The notes under the pieces: generated by a model | What the model was told of the DNA's origin: nothing | The model's database searches: none | The model's input: only the letters and a program-made list of their open reading frames with translations | Source of the DNA: Pseudomonas umsongensis | Lineage (GTDB): Bacteria > Pseudomonadota > Gammaproteobacteria > Pseudomonadales > Pseudomonadaceae | Assembly (NCBI RefSeq): GCF_002236105.1 | Contig: NZ_NIWU01000006.1 | Span: 186,001 to 250,000 of the forward strand | Direction: 5' to 3' | DNA: 64,000 bases | Shown: one piece after another, positions 1-8,747 of the stretch | Position numbering within the stretch: the stretch's first letter is position 1 | Layout of the letters: each line of letters opens with the position of its first letter | Made by a program: the position numbers and the translations under genes

Positions 1-2016
1 TACGCGGATGAGCTGCTGGAGAGCCTCGACGAACTGACTGGCTGGCCTGAGCAGGTCAAGACCATGCAGCGCAACTGGATCGGCAAATCCCGCGGCATGG
101 AAGTGCAGTTCCCGTACAACGTCGACTCCATCGGCGAAGCCGGCACCCTGAAAGTCTTCACTACGCGTCCGGACACCCTCATGGGTGCGACCTACGTTGC
201 CGTGGCCGCCGAGCACCACCTGGCCACCCTGGCCGCGCAAAACAACCCCGAGCTGCAAGCGTTCATTGCTGAATGCAAGGGTGGCAGCGTTGCTGAAGCC
301 GACGTTGCGACCCAAGAGAAAAAAGGCCTGCCAACCGGCCTGTTCGTCGAGCACCCGTTGACCGGCGAAAAACTGCCAGTATGGGTCGCCAACTATGTGC
401 TGATGCATTACGGCGACGGCGCAGTCATGGCGGTTCCGGCGCACGACGAACGCGATTTCGAGTTCGCCCACAAGTACAACCTGCCGGTCAAATCCGTGGT
501 TCGTACAAGTGCAGGCGACACCAACCCTGCCCCGTGGCAAGACGCCTACGGCGAGCACGGCACGCTGATCAACTCCGGCGAGTTCGACGGCCTCGACTTC
601 GTCGGCGCCTTCGACGCCATCGAAGTCGCACTGATCAAGAAAGAACTCGGCGCTTCGCGCACCCAGTTCCGCCTGCGCGACTGGGGCATCAGCCGTCAGC
701 GTTACTGGGGCTGCCCGATCCCGATCATCCACTGCACTACTTGCGGTGACGTGCCGGTGCCGGAAGATCAATTGCCCGTCGTACTGCCGGAAGACGTCGT
801 TCCCGATGGCGCCGGTTCGCCACTGGCGCGCATGCCCGAGTTCTACGAGTGCAGCTGCCCGAAATGCGGCCAGCCTGCCAAGCGTGAAACCGACACCATG
901 GACACCTTCGTCGAGTCCTCGTGGTACTACGCCCGCTACGCCTCGCCGCACTTCGAGGGTGGCCTGGTAGAAAAATCCGCAGCCGACCACTGGTTGCCGG
1001 TGGATCAGTACATCGGCGGCATCGAACACGCGATCCTGCACCTGCTTTACGCGCGCTTCTTCCACAAACTGATGCGCGACGAAGGCCTGGTCAGTTCCAA
1101 CGAGCCGTTCAAGAACCTGCTGACCCAGGGCATGGTGATCGCCGAGACCTACTACCGTCGTGAAGCCAACGGCGCCTACACCTGGTTCAACCCGGCGGAC
1201 GTCGAGCTCGAGCGCGACAGCAAGGCCAAAGTCATCAGCGCCAAGCTGATCGCCGACGGCCTGCCGGTGGAAATCGGTGGCACCGAGAAGATGGCCAAGT
1301 CGAAGAACAACGGTGTTGACCCACAGTCGATGATCGACCAGTTCGGCGCCGACACCTGCCGCCTGTTCATGATGTTCGCCTCGCCGCCTGACATGAGCGC
1401 GGAATGGTCCGATTCCGGGGTAGAAGGTTCACACCGCTTCCTCAAGCGCGTCTGGCGCCTGGCCCAAGCGCACGTCACCCAGGGCCTGCCGGGCCAGCTG
1501 GACGTTGCCGGCCTCAACGACGAGCAAAAAGCCATTCGTCGTTCGATCCACCAGGCGATCAAGCAGGCCAGCCACGACGTCGGCCAGAACCATAAGTTCA
1601 ACACCGCCATCGCCCAGGTGATGACGCTGATGAACGTGCTGGAAAAAGCCGCACAAGGCACCGAGCAGGATCGCGCGCTGGTTCAGGAAGGCCTGGAAAC
1701 CGTGACCCTGCTGCTGGCACCGATCACGCCGCACATCTGCCACGAGCTGTGGCATCGCCTGGGTCACGCCGATCCGGTGATCGATGCCGGCTGGCCCGTG
1801 CTGGACGAGAGCGCGCTGGTGCAAGACAGCCTGACGCTGGTTATCCAGGTGAACGGCAAGCTGCGCGGCCAGATCGAAATGCCGGCCAGCGCCACTCGCG
1901 AAGAAGTCGAAGCCGCCGCACGGGCCAACGAAAACGTGCTGCGTTTCGTCGATGGTCTGACCATTCGCAAAGTGATCGTGGTGCCCGGAAAACTGGTCAA
2001 CATCGTCGCCAGCTAA
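1..2016 (+). CDS. leuS: leucyl-tRNA synthetase, 5' end outside the window
   Basis: Charges tRNA-Leu with leucine in the cytoplasm. The reading frame is open from base 1 and supplies 671 residues. Family members are about 860-870 residues, so roughly 200 N-terminal residues, including the HIGH motif, lie upstream. Visible are the CP1 editing domain with the threonine-rich TTRPDTLMG and the AHDERD aspartate region, the IGGIEHAILHLLYARF segment of the catalytic domain, the KMSKS loop as KMAKS (bases 1288-1302), and the anticodon-binding and C-terminal domains ending at the TAA. lptE follows after 88 bases on the same strand, the usual leuS-lptE-holA arrangement in gammaproteobacteria. Internal ATGs such as the one at base 64 are not the true start. 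Confidence 0.97.
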   Translation, partial: YADELLESLDELTGWPEQVKTMQRNWIGKSRGMEVQFPYNVDSIGEAGTLKVFTTRPDTLMGATYVAVAAEHHLATLAAQNNPELQAFIAECKGGSVAEADVATQEKKGLPTGLFVEHPLTGEKLPVWVANYVLMHYGDGAVMAVPAHDERDFEFAHKYNLPVKSVVRTSAGDTNPAPWQDAYGEHGTLINSGEFDGLDFVGAFDAIEVALIKKELGASRTQFRLRDWGISRQRYWGCPIPIIHCTTCGDVPVPEDQLPVVLPEDVVPDGAGSPLARMPEFYECSCPKCGQPAKRETDTMDTFVESSWYYARYASPHFEGGLVEKSAADHWLPVDQYIGGIEHAILHLLYARFFHKLMRDEGLVSSNEPFKNLLTQGMVIAETYYRREANGAYTWFNPADVELERDSKAKVISAKLIADGLPVEIGGTEKMAKSKNNGVDPQSMIDQFGADTCRLFMMFASPPDMSAEWSDSGVEGSHRFLKRVWRLAQAHVTQGLPGQLDVAGLNDEQKAIRRSIHQAIKQASHDVGQNHKFNTAIAQVMTLMNVLEKAAQGTEQDRALVQEGLETVTLLLAPITPHICHELWHRLGHADPVIDAGWPVLDESALVQDSLTLVIQVNGKLRGQIEMPASATREEVEAAARANENVLRFVDGLTIRKVIVVPGKLVNIVAS

Positions 2017-2104
2017 TTGGATCAGGCGCCTGGCCGTGCCGGGCGCCGAACAAAACCTTACGGGCCGCTCGATTGGCCCACATGGTTTCAAGGGGAGCAA
2101 CACA

Positions 2105-2710
2105 ATGATCAAACGCAACTTGCTGGTGATAGGGCTCGCGGTCCTGTTGAGCGCCTGCGGCTTCCAGCTGCGCGGCACCGGCACCACCGACCTGGCACTC
2201 AAGGAACTTGACCTGAGCGCCCGCGACGCCTACGGCGATACCGTGACGCAACTGCGCCAGATGCTGGTGAGCAGCGGCGTCAAGGTCTACAACGGCGCCC
2301 CTTACAAACTCATCCTGACCGACCAGCAGGAATCCCAGCGCATCCTCAGCTACGCTGGCGCCGGTCGTACGGGCGAATATCAACTGAGCACGGTGCTCAG
2401 CTATGACATTCGCGGCCAGGGCAACCTGCCCCTGCTCAACGACAAGCTCGAAGTGCAGAAGGTGTTCATCCATGACGGCAACAACCTGGTAGGTTCCGAC
2501 CAGGAAGCCGCCGACGCTCGCAAGGAAATGCGTCGCGAGCTGGTTCAACGCATGATGTTGCGCCTGCAGCAATTTACCCCGGCCCAGCTGGACCAGTTGC
2601 AGCAGACTGCCGAAGCCAAGGCCAAGGCGGAAGCCGCGGCACTGGAAGCGGCTCAGAAGGCTGAGGCGAACACGCCGCGTCAGTCGCCCATCGACCTGCC
2701 TCGGCAGTAA
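2105..2710 (+). CDS. lptE: LPS-assembly lipoprotein LptE (RlpB)
   Basis: Outer-membrane lipoprotein that plugs the LptD barrel and helps insert lipopolysaccharide into the outer leaflet. The 201-residue product starts MIKRNLLVIGLAVLLSACGF, a signal peptide with a lipobox (LSAC) whose cysteine should be lipidated. The C-terminus is Ala/Lys/Glu-rich (AEAKAKAEAAALEAAQKAEA) and probably helical. The start at 2105 is chosen because AGGGGAGCA lies just upstream and the signal peptide begins there; an in-frame ATG at 2036 would bury the signal peptide behind 23 extra residues. It lies between leuS and holA on the same strand. Confidence 0.93.
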   Translation: MIKRNLLVIGLAVLLSACGFQLRGTGTTDLALKELDLSARDAYGDTVTQLRQMLVSSGVKVYNGAPYKLILTDQQESQRILSYAGAGRTGEYQLSTVLSYDIRGQGNLPLLNDKLEVQKVFIHDGNNLVGSDQEAADARKEMRRELVQRMMLRLQQFTPAQLDQLQQTAEAKAKAEAAALEAAQKAEANTPRQSPIDLPRQ

Positions 2711-2717
2711 GACTTAC

Positions 2718-2739
2718 GGGGCGCTGAGGCGCCCCGTTT
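2718..2739 (+). terminator. hairpin between lptE and holA
   Basis: Perfect 7-bp GC stem GGGGCGC/GCGCCCC (2718-2724 and 2729-2735) with a TGAG loop, followed by G and three Ts. It looks like a weak intrinsic terminator or attenuator in the 39-base lptE-holA gap. The T-run is short, so partial read-through into holA is likely. Confidence 0.5.
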
Positions 2740-2749
2740 GCCCTCTCTT

Positions 2750-3787
2750 ATGAAGCTCGCTCCCGCCCAACTCGCCAAACACCTGCAAGGCGCCCTCGCG
2801 CCGGTTTACGTCATCAGTGGCGACGACCCCTTGCTGTGCCAGGAAGCCGCCGACGCCATCCGCGCGGCGGCTCGCCAACAAGGCTTCGACGAACGCCAGG
2901 TGTTCGCCGCCGACGCCAGTTTCGACTGGGGTACCTTGCTGCAAGCCGGCGCCAGCATGTCGCTGTTCGCCGAAAAACGCCTGCTGGAACTGCGCCTGCC
3001 TTCCGGAAAACCCGGCGACAAAGGTGCCGCTGCACTCATTGAATACTGCTCGCGCCCGGCCGAAGACACGGTGCTGTTGATCAGCCTGCCGAAGCTCGAT
3101 GGCAGTGCGCAGAAAACCAAATGGGGCAAGGCGCTGGTCGAAGGCCAGCAGACCCAGTTCGTCCAGATCTGGCCGGTGGATGCCAACCAGTTGCCCAGCT
3201 GGATCCGGCAACGTTTGTCCCAGGCCGGGCTATCCGCCAGCCAGGACGCCGTCGAGCTGATCGCCGCACGGGTGGAGGGCAACTTGCTGGCCGCCGCCCA
3301 GGAAATCGAAAAACTCAAGCTGATGGCCGAAGGCGGCCAGATCACCATCGAAACCGTACAGGCCGCGGTGGCCGACAGTGCGCGCTTCGATGTTTTCGGC
3401 TTGACCGACGCCATTCTCAATGGCGAAGCCGCCCATGCGCTGCGCATGCTTGAAGGACTTCGCGGTGAAGGTGTCGAGCCCCCGGTGATTCTGTGGGCCC
3501 TGGCCCGGGAACTACGCCTGCTGGCCAATATTTCGTTGCAATACAGCCAGGGTACCCCACTGGACAAGGCCTTCAGCCAGGCCAGGCCGCCGGTGTGGGA
3601 CAAGCGTAAACCGCTGATGAGCAAAGCCCTGCAACGTTATTCGGCACAACGCTGGGCGCAATTGTTGCTCGAAGCCCAGCGCATCGACGCACAGATCAAG
3701 GGCCAGGCGGCGGGTTCGCCGTGGATGAGCTTGAGTCGCCTGACGCTGTTGATGGCTGGGCAGAAACTGTCGTTGCCCGCAGAATAA
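2750..3787 (+). CDS. holA: DNA polymerase III delta subunit
   Basis: Clamp-loader delta subunit, which opens the beta sliding clamp during replication. The 345-residue product begins MKLAPAQLAKHLQGALAPVY and continues VISGDDPLLCQEAADAIR, the typical start of HolA, with the AAA+-like fold and the C-terminal collar region (VILWALARELRLLANIS) recognisable. Length matches the family (about 340). I use the ATG at 2750; a TTG at 2738 is in frame but sits in the tail of the preceding hairpin. It follows lptE in the usual order, and a perfect REP palindrome lies 15 bases after its stop. Confidence 0.95.
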   Translation: MKLAPAQLAKHLQGALAPVYVISGDDPLLCQEAADAIRAAARQQGFDERQVFAADASFDWGTLLQAGASMSLFAEKRLLELRLPSGKPGDKGAAALIEYCSRPAEDTVLLISLPKLDGSAQKTKWGKALVEGQQTQFVQIWPVDANQLPSWIRQRLSQAGLSASQDAVELIAARVEGNLLAAAQEIEKLKLMAEGGQITIETVQAAVADSARFDVFGLTDAILNGEAAHALRMLEGLRGEGVEPPVILWALARELRLLANISLQYSQGTPLDKAFSQARPPVWDKRKPLMSKALQRYSAQRWAQLLLEAQRIDAQIKGQAAGSPWMSLSRLTLLMAGQKLSLPAE

Positions 3788-3802
3788 GGCTTGGCGCCTT
3801 CG

Positions 3803-3840
3803 TTCCCTGTTGGAGCGAGCATGCTCGCTCCAACAGGGAA
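3803..3840. repeat. REP element, perfect 38-bp palindrome
   Basis: Perfect inverted repeat centred between 3821 and 3822 (arms TTCCCTGTTGGAGCGAGCA and its complement). The core GGAGCGAGCATGCTCGC is shared with the repeats at 5501 and 39649, but here the two halves abut with no spacer. It could act as a transcript-end stabiliser for holA. Confidence 0.85.
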
Positions 3841-3939
3841 GGCGTCCGAAAGGTCCTACATATTGTAGGGACTAGACAGAACCCCAAATTCGGCCGATGA
3901 TTTGCCCCGCAAAAACCACTCCACTTGCGAGAGCCCATC

Positions 3940-4104
3940 ATGAGCAGAAAGCCATCTAAACATGGCCCCAACAAGGCCAAATCCATCGTCGCCCAGCCCT
4001 TGTTCCGCAGCCGCCAGGAACGCGCCGGCAAAGGCAAAGGCAGCTACCGCCGCGAAGCCTTCCAGTCTGACAACTGGGAGGCTTCTTACTTTCTGGCGGC
4101 CTGA
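3940..4104 (+). CDS. arfA: alternative ribosome-rescue factor A
   Basis: Rescues ribosomes stalled on mRNAs without a stop codon by recruiting release factor 2, as a backup for tmRNA. The 54-residue product starts MSRKPSKHGPNKAKSIVAQ and carries the family signatures PLFRSR, the basic KGKGSY segment and NWEAS. It is shorter than E. coli ArfA (72 residues) because it ends just after NWEAS (YFLAA). A strong hairpin lies inside the reading frame at 4054-4085. In the known ArfA mechanism such a hairpin causes transcript cleavage or termination before the stop codon, so ArfA is made efficiently only when tmRNA fails. The gene stands alone between holA and a lytic transglycosylase gene. Confidence 0.9.
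   Translation: MSRKPSKHGPNKAKSIVAQPLFRSRQERAGKGKGSYRREAFQSDNWEASYFLAA
4054..4085 (+). promoter_or_regulatory. hairpin inside the arfA reading frame
   Basis: A 12-bp stem GAAGCCTTCCAG/CTGGGAGGCTTC (4054-4065 and 4074-4085) with one G-U pair and an 8-base loop, followed by TTACTTTCT. It lies within the last 17 codons of arfA. Its position matches the RNase III or terminator hairpin that makes arfA mRNA non-stop in E. coli; function here is inferred from that family behaviour. Confidence 0.75.
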
Positions 4105-4166
4105 AAGGCAAGCATTCGCTCAACATGTTAAGGTCTGTACCTGATTCGTTTGCCCTGGACCCGTGC

Positions 4167-5489
4167 ATGCCCCTTTGTCTTTCCCGTCGTTGGCAGTTTC
4201 GCCAATTGATTGCTGCCTCCAGCCTCATTTTGCTAGTCGCCTGCGCGGAAAAACCCACCGCCGCCGACGCCCAGCCAATTCAGACCCTCCCTGTCGCCAC
4301 CGCCCCGACGGTCACCGCGCCCGTGGTTCCGAGCGGTGAAAACCTCGACATCCAGCCAACCCAGACCTTCGCTGAATGGCAGGCGGGTTTTCGCAAGGAC
4401 GCCCTGGCCGCCGGTATCAGTGCCGACCTGTTCGACCGCGCCTTCGCCAATGTCAGCTTCGACCCGGCCGTGATCCGTGCCGACCGCAGCCAACCGGAAT
4501 TCGCAAAACCGGTGTGGGAATACCTCGATGGCGCCCTGTCGCCGCTGCGCGTTCGCAAAGGCCAGGCATTGGTCGACCAGTACGCTGGCATCCTGCAAAG
4601 CATCGAACAACGCTACGGCGTCGACCGCCAGGCGCTGGTCGCGGTGTGGGGCATGGAAAGCAACTTCGGCCAGTTCCAGGGCAGCAAGTCGGTGATCAAC
4701 TCCCTGGCAACCCTGGCCTACGAAGGCCGCCGCCCAGGCTTCGCTCACGCACAATTGATCGCCGCCCTGCAAATCCTCCAGCAAGGCGATATCGAACCCG
4801 ACAAAATGCTGGGTTCCTGGGCGGGCGCCATGGGCCAGACCCAGTTCATCCCGACCACCTACAACACTCACGCCGTGGACTTTGATGGCGACGGTCGCCG
4901 CGATATCTGGGGCAGCGCCACCGACGCCCTGGCGTCGACCGCCCACTACCTGCAAAGCTCCGGCTGGCAAAAAGGCCAGCCGTGGGGCTTCGAAGTGCAG
5001 TTGCCGGGCAACTTCAACTACGTTCTCGCCGATGGTTCGATTCGCAAGAGCGTTGCCGAATGGCGGCAAATGGGCGTAGTGCTGCCAAACGGCGGCCAGT
5101 TCCCGGCAGGCTCCGAGCAATTGTCCGCGGCGCTGTTGTTGCCAGCAGGCTACCGCGGCCCGGCCTTCCTGGTGCTCGACAACTTCCGCGCGATTCTCAA
5201 GTACAACAACTCGTCGTCCTACGCCCTGGCGGTGAGCCTGCTGTCCGAGCGATTCAATGGCGCAGGGCTGATCAGCGGCACGTGGCCCAAGGATGATCTA
5301 CCCCTGAGCCGCACCGAACGGATCGAACTGCAAAACCTGCTGAGTGCGCAGAACTACGATGCGGGCACTGCCGACGGGATCATTGGTGCCAACACCCGCA
5401 AGGCGATCCGCAGCGCCCAGCAGTCATTTGGCTGGCCGGCAGACGGGTATCCGACGCACAAATTGCTGGAAGGGTTGCGTAACCGCTAA
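4167..5489 (+). CDS. SltB-type lytic murein transglycosylase with peptidoglycan-binding domain
   Basis: Cleaves glycan strands of peptidoglycan to 1,6-anhydro products. The 440-residue protein has an N-terminal signal with a lipobox (ILLVAC), so it is probably an outer-membrane lipoprotein. An SLT_2/MltB-type catalytic domain follows, with GMESNFGQ (catalytic Glu at about residue 164) and GAMGQTQFIPTTY. The C-terminus is a PG_binding_1 domain (LQNLLSAQNYDAGTADGIIG). The start is uncertain: an in-frame ATG at 4125 adds 14 residues and neither has a strong Shine-Dalgarno; 4167 gives the cleaner signal peptide. It is one of two B-type transglycosylases in the window and probably corresponds to the P. 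aeruginosa SltB3/SltH class. Confidence 0.9.
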   Translation: MPLCLSRRWQFRQLIAASSLILLVACAEKPTAADAQPIQTLPVATAPTVTAPVVPSGENLDIQPTQTFAEWQAGFRKDALAAGISADLFDRAFANVSFDPAVIRADRSQPEFAKPVWEYLDGALSPLRVRKGQALVDQYAGILQSIEQRYGVDRQALVAVWGMESNFGQFQGSKSVINSLATLAYEGRRPGFAHAQLIAALQILQQGDIEPDKMLGSWAGAMGQTQFIPTTYNTHAVDFDGDGRRDIWGSATDALASTAHYLQSSGWQKGQPWGFEVQLPGNFNYVLADGSIRKSVAEWRQMGVVLPNGGQFPAGSEQLSAALLLPAGYRGPAFLVLDNFRAILKYNNSSSYALAVSLLSERFNGAGLISGTWPKDDLPLSRTERIELQNLLSAQNYDAGTADGIIGANTRKAIRSAQQSFGWPADGYPTHKLLEGLRNR

Positions 5490-5500
5490 AGCTTTATCGC

Positions 5501-5599
5501 TGTAGGAGCGAGCATGCTCGCGATGAACCCGAGAACACCGCGGGGTGTCAGATTTCCCGCATTATCGTTCACGACCATCGCGAGCATGCTCGCTCCTAC
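5501..5599. repeat. REP doublet (REPIN)
   Basis: Two inverted copies of TGTAGGAGCGAGCATGCTCG (5501-5524 and 5577-5599) flank about 50 bases of spacer. It fills the space between two convergent genes, and the ldcA stop codon (5602-5600) abuts it. Confidence 0.85.
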
Positions 5600-6547
5600 C
5601 TACCGCCTTACGACATTCTGCTCCAGAAACAGTTGCTGGCTCCCCGCATCCAGCTTCACCAAAGCGCCCATCGGCAGAGTCAGGTTCGGATTGCAGTGCC
5701 CGCTGCGCCACCCGGCCAGTACCGGGATGCACAAGGGTTCCAGGGTCTGCCTGAGCAATCGGTCCAGGGCCTGGGCCTCTACCCCCGCTATATCACCTAC
5801 CAGAACCCCACGCAGCTTGTGCAGCACGCCCGCGAGGCGTAGATGGGTCAGCAGCCGGTCGATGCGGTACAGCGGCTCGTTGATGTCTTCGATAAACAGG
5901 ATGACACCTGCTGCATCGATCTCGTAAGGCGTGCCCATGGTTGCAGCAATCATCGACAGGTTACCGCCCAGAAGGCGCCCATGGGCGACACCCGGCACGA
6001 TCGTCGTCAAGGGCCGGCCAACCGGATGGGCAAGCACCATGCCGGCCCTGTACTGGCCCCTGAGCATGTTGAAGAAGGAGGACTCGGTCGGTGGTAGCCG
6101 CTCACCCAGCAGATCGGCATTGAGCAGCGGGCCATGGAAGGTTACGAAACCCGCATAACGGCTGATTGCCAGGTGCAGCGCGGTAATATCGCTGTAACCG
6201 ATGAATGGCTTGGCGTTTTGGCGTAGCAGCGGGAAATCGATGCGATCAAGCAACCGCGGCGTACCGTAGCCACCGCGCAGGCAAATGATGGCATCGACCT
6301 CAGGGTCAGTGAACGCGGCGTGCAGGTCATTGAGTCGCACTTCGTCGCTTCCGGCAAGATAGCCGTCCTTTTCGAACACTCCGGGAAATATCCGCAGCGA
6401 ATACCCACGAGCACGCATCCAGGCGATGGCTTTTTTAGTGTCCAGCGCGGCCGGACCTGCAGGCGCGATAACAGCGATCAGGCCTTTCATCGGCAAAGCC
6501 GGTACAGGCGTGTGAGGAAGCAGCGTCGGGTCAGGTCTTGCGTTCAT
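5600..6547 (-). CDS. ldcA: LD-carboxypeptidase (S66 family)
   Basis: Removes the terminal D-alanine from L,D-linked tetrapeptides during cytoplasmic murein recycling. The product is 315 residues, usual for S66 peptidases. Recognisable segments are GLIAVIAPAGPA near the N-terminus, the CLRGGYGTPRLLD segment, the nucleophile context GYSDITALH and the later GGNLSMIAATMGTPYEI. The ATG at 6547 is used because AGGGAG lies nine bases upstream; an in-frame ATG at 6580 adds 11 unlikely residues. It converges on the upstream transglycosylase gene across a REP doublet. Confidence 0.9.
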   Translation of the reverse strand: MNARPDPTLLPHTPVPALPMKGLIAVIAPAGPAALDTKKAIAWMRARGYSLRIFPGVFEKDGYLAGSDEVRLNDLHAAFTDPEVDAIICLRGGYGTPRLLDRIDFPLLRQNAKPFIGYSDITALHLAISRYAGFVTFHGPLLNADLLGERLPPTESSFFNMLRGQYRAGMVLAHPVGRPLTTIVPGVAHGRLLGGNLSMIAATMGTPYEIDAAGVILFIEDINEPLYRIDRLLTHLRLAGVLHKLRGVLVGDIAGVEAQALDRLLRQTLEPLCIPVLAGWRSGHCNPNLTLPMGALVKLDAGSQQLFLEQNVVRR

Positions 6548-6670
6548 CCATGGATCTCCCTGCGTGAAAACATCAAACACACATTAGTCAGGAACGTAGA
6601 CAAACAGAAGCGGATCAAGCATTGCGCAGTCGCAGGAAAAGACTGATGTCGCTGTGGGACAGGCAAAAAA

Positions 6671-6706
6671 AGCCCGCAAGGCCGATAGAACGTTGCGGGC
6701 TGTTTT
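6671..6706 (-). terminator. intrinsic terminator after lipA (works in both directions)
   Basis: A 9-bp stem AGCCCGCAA/TTGCGGGCT (6671-6679 and 6693-6701), with an A-run on the left and TGTTTTT on the right, so a U-tract is present on either strand. It lies 11 bases downstream of the lipA stop and should end the leftward lipoate operon. Confidence 0.85.
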
Positions 6707-6717
6707 TCATGACCGAA

Positions 6718-7740
6718 TCAGGACGACATCAACTCGGCCTTGACCAGCTTGGCCTGCTCGTCGGCGTGGTAGGAAGAGCGTACCAGCGGGCCGGAAGCAA
6801 CGTTCTTGAAGCCCATCTTGTAACCTTCCTCGGCGAACCAGGCAAAGGTGTCCGGGTGCACGAAACGCTGCACCGGCAAGTGGCTGCGCGACGGTTGCAG
6901 GTATTGCCCCAGGGTCAGCATGTCGATGTCGTGCTCGCGCATGCGCTTCATGACTTCGATGACTTCTTCATCCGTTTCACCCAGACCCAGCATCAAACCG
7001 GATTTGGTTGGGATGTGCGGCATCATCTGCTTGAAGCGTTGCAGCAGGGTCAGCGACCACTGGTAGTCCGAACCCGGGCGCGCGGCCTTGTACAGGCGCG
7101 GCACGGTCTCCAGGTTGTGGTTGAACACATCCGGTGGCTCGGCGGCGGTGATTTCCAGGGCGATGTCCATGCGGCCACGGTAGTCCGGGACCAGGGTTTC
7201 GAGCTGCACGTTCGGCGACAGCTTGCGGATCTCGCGGATGCAATCGGCAAAGTGCTGGGCACCGCCGTCACGCAGGTCGTCGCGGTCTACCGAGGTGATT
7301 ACCACATATTTCAGTTTCAGGTCGGCAATGGCGATGGCCAGGCTTTCCGGCTCGTTGACGTCAAGTGGCTTCGGACGGCCGTGGCCAACGTCACAGAACG
7401 GGCAACGACGGGTGCAGATGTCACCCATGATCATGAAGGTCGCGGTTCCGCCGGAGAAGCACTCACCCAGGTTCGGGCAGGAGGCTTCTTCGCACACACT
7501 GTGCAACTTGTGTTTGCGTAGCAACGCCTTGATACGGTCGACTTCCGGCGAGACCGGAATACGCACACGAATCCAGTCAGGCTTCTTCGGCAGCTCGGTG
7601 GTCGGAATGATCTTTACCGGGATGCGTGCAACCTTCTCGGCGCCGCGCAGCTTGACGCCGGCTTCAACCTTGGGACGCGGGGCCGGGCGCTCAGTGACAT
7701 CGAGCGTCGGGATCATGGTTTGCACTGCATCAGTAGTCAT
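6718..7740 (-). CDS. lipA: lipoyl synthase
   Basis: Radical-SAM enzyme that inserts two sulfurs into octanoyl groups carried on lipoyl domains. The 340-residue product has the auxiliary cluster cysteines in CEEASCPNLGEC, the radical-SAM motif CTRRCPFC, and the conserved C-terminal RSSYHA serine. The ATG at 7740 (MTTDAVQTM) is used; upstream codons in this frame lie inside lipB. lipB ends two bases before this start, so LipB and LipA, consecutive steps of protein lipoylation, are co-transcribed. A terminator follows. Confidence 0.97.
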   Translation of the reverse strand: MTTDAVQTMIPTLDVTERPAPRPKVEAGVKLRGAEKVARIPVKIIPTTELPKKPDWIRVRIPVSPEVDRIKALLRKHKLHSVCEEASCPNLGECFSGGTATFMIMGDICTRRCPFCDVGHGRPKPLDVNEPESLAIAIADLKLKYVVITSVDRDDLRDGGAQHFADCIREIRKLSPNVQLETLVPDYRGRMDIALEITAAEPPDVFNHNLETVPRLYKAARPGSDYQWSLTLLQRFKQMMPHIPTKSGLMLGLGETDEEVIEVMKRMREHDIDMLTLGQYLQPSRSHLPVQRFVHPDTFAWFAEEGYKMGFKNVASGPLVRSSYHADEQAKLVKAELMSS

Positions 7741-7741
7741 A

Positions 7742-8389
7742 TCAGTCGATTCCGCCCGTGAGGGTCGTCTGCTCAGCATAGTCGAGGTGTTTGACGAGCT
7801 GCGCGCGCAGCCGGGCACTTACCTCGGCAAATTCAATCGATCCTGCGTGATCGCTCAGCTGGGTCATCGCCAGCCCGGCGTAGCCGCAGGGATTAATCCG
7901 TCGAAACGGTTCCAGGTCCATGTCCACGTTCAGGGCCAGCCCATGAAAGGAACAACCGTGGCGGATCCGCAGACCCAGGGAGGCGATTTTCGCGCCATTG
8001 ACGTACACGCCCGGTGCATCGGGCTTGGCCGCCGCCGTCACACCGTAGCTGGCGAGCAACTCAATGAGGCATGACTCCATGCGAGTCACCAGGTCACGCA
8101 CGCCGAACCCCAGCTTGCGCACATCCAGCAACAGGTAGGCCACCAACTGCCCGGGGCCGTGATACGTCACCTGGCCACCGCGATCAACCTGCACCACCGG
8201 GATATCTCCCGGCACCAGCAAGTGCTCGGCCTTGCCGGCTTGGCCCTGGGTGAAGACTGGCGGGTGCTCGACCAACCAGATCTCGTCGGCGGCATCGCTG
8301 CCACGTTCGTTGGTAAAGCGTTGCATGGCATGCCAGACCGGCTCGTAAGCCATCTGGCCAAGTTCGCGAAAGCCCAGCGTGCCGGACAT
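7742..8389 (-). CDS. lipB: octanoyltransferase LipB
   Basis: Transfers octanoate from acyl-carrier protein to lipoyl domains, the step before LipA. The product is 215 residues, typical for the family. Motifs visible are RGGQVTYHGPGQLVAYLLLD, the lysine in AKIASLGLRI and the cysteine in NPCGYAG, the catalytic pair. The ATG at 8389 overlaps the ybeD stop (TGATG); a GTG one codon upstream at 8392 is equally possible. Confidence 0.96.
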   Translation of the reverse strand: MSGTLGFRELGQMAYEPVWHAMQRFTNERGSDAADEIWLVEHPPVFTQGQAGKAEHLLVPGDIPVVQVDRGGQVTYHGPGQLVAYLLLDVRKLGFGVRDLVTRMESCLIELLASYGVTAAAKPDAPGVYVNGAKIASLGLRIRHGCSFHGLALNVDMDLEPFRRINPCGYAGLAMTQLSDHAGSIEFAEVSARLRAQLVKHLDYAEQTTLTGGID

Positions 8390-8664
8390 CACAGCACCAT
8401 GTGCACGAAACCGGTGGCCCGCAGTTCGCTGTTGATGTTGTACAGCTGGTCCTGGTCGGTCGCAACGATGTGCAACTGGATCGTGGTGTATTTGCCGTTG
8501 GTGCTCTGGCGTTCATCCACACGGTCATGGTTGATCGTCGCATGCTTCTTGACGATCGCAATGATCTTGTCTTTGTTGCCTACACCGGTATCGCTGATCA
8601 CCTTAACCGGGTAATCAACGTTGGGGAATTCGATCTTAGGCGCCTTTACTTCGGTATCGGTCAT
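8389..8664 (-). CDS. ybeD: DUF493 family protein YbeD
   Basis: Small 91-residue cytoplasmic protein of the DUF493 family with an ACT-like fold and no established biochemical role. It starts MTDTEVKAPKIEFPNVDYPV and ends TGFVHMVL. Its stop overlaps the lipB start, and it almost always sits just upstream of lipB, suggesting a role linked to lipoylation or allosteric control. The family assignment is firm; function is unknown. Confidence 0.92.
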   Translation of the reverse strand: MTDTEVKAPKIEFPNVDYPVKVISDTGVGNKDKIIAIVKKHATINHDRVDERQSTNGKYTTIQLHIVATDQDQLYNINSELRATGFVHMVL

Positions 8665-8747
8665 GGCGTAACGGCCTCGTAAGCGTAAGCCGTGGCGACG
8701 ACAAGGCCCCGCGCCGGATCAGCACGAGACCTTGCAGGAGCACACTA

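Noticed and set aside
4125..4166. Upstream ATG for the lytic transglycosylase at 4125
   Set aside because: It adds 14 residues before an otherwise normal lipoprotein signal; neither start has a strong ribosome site, so 4167 is preferred but not proven.
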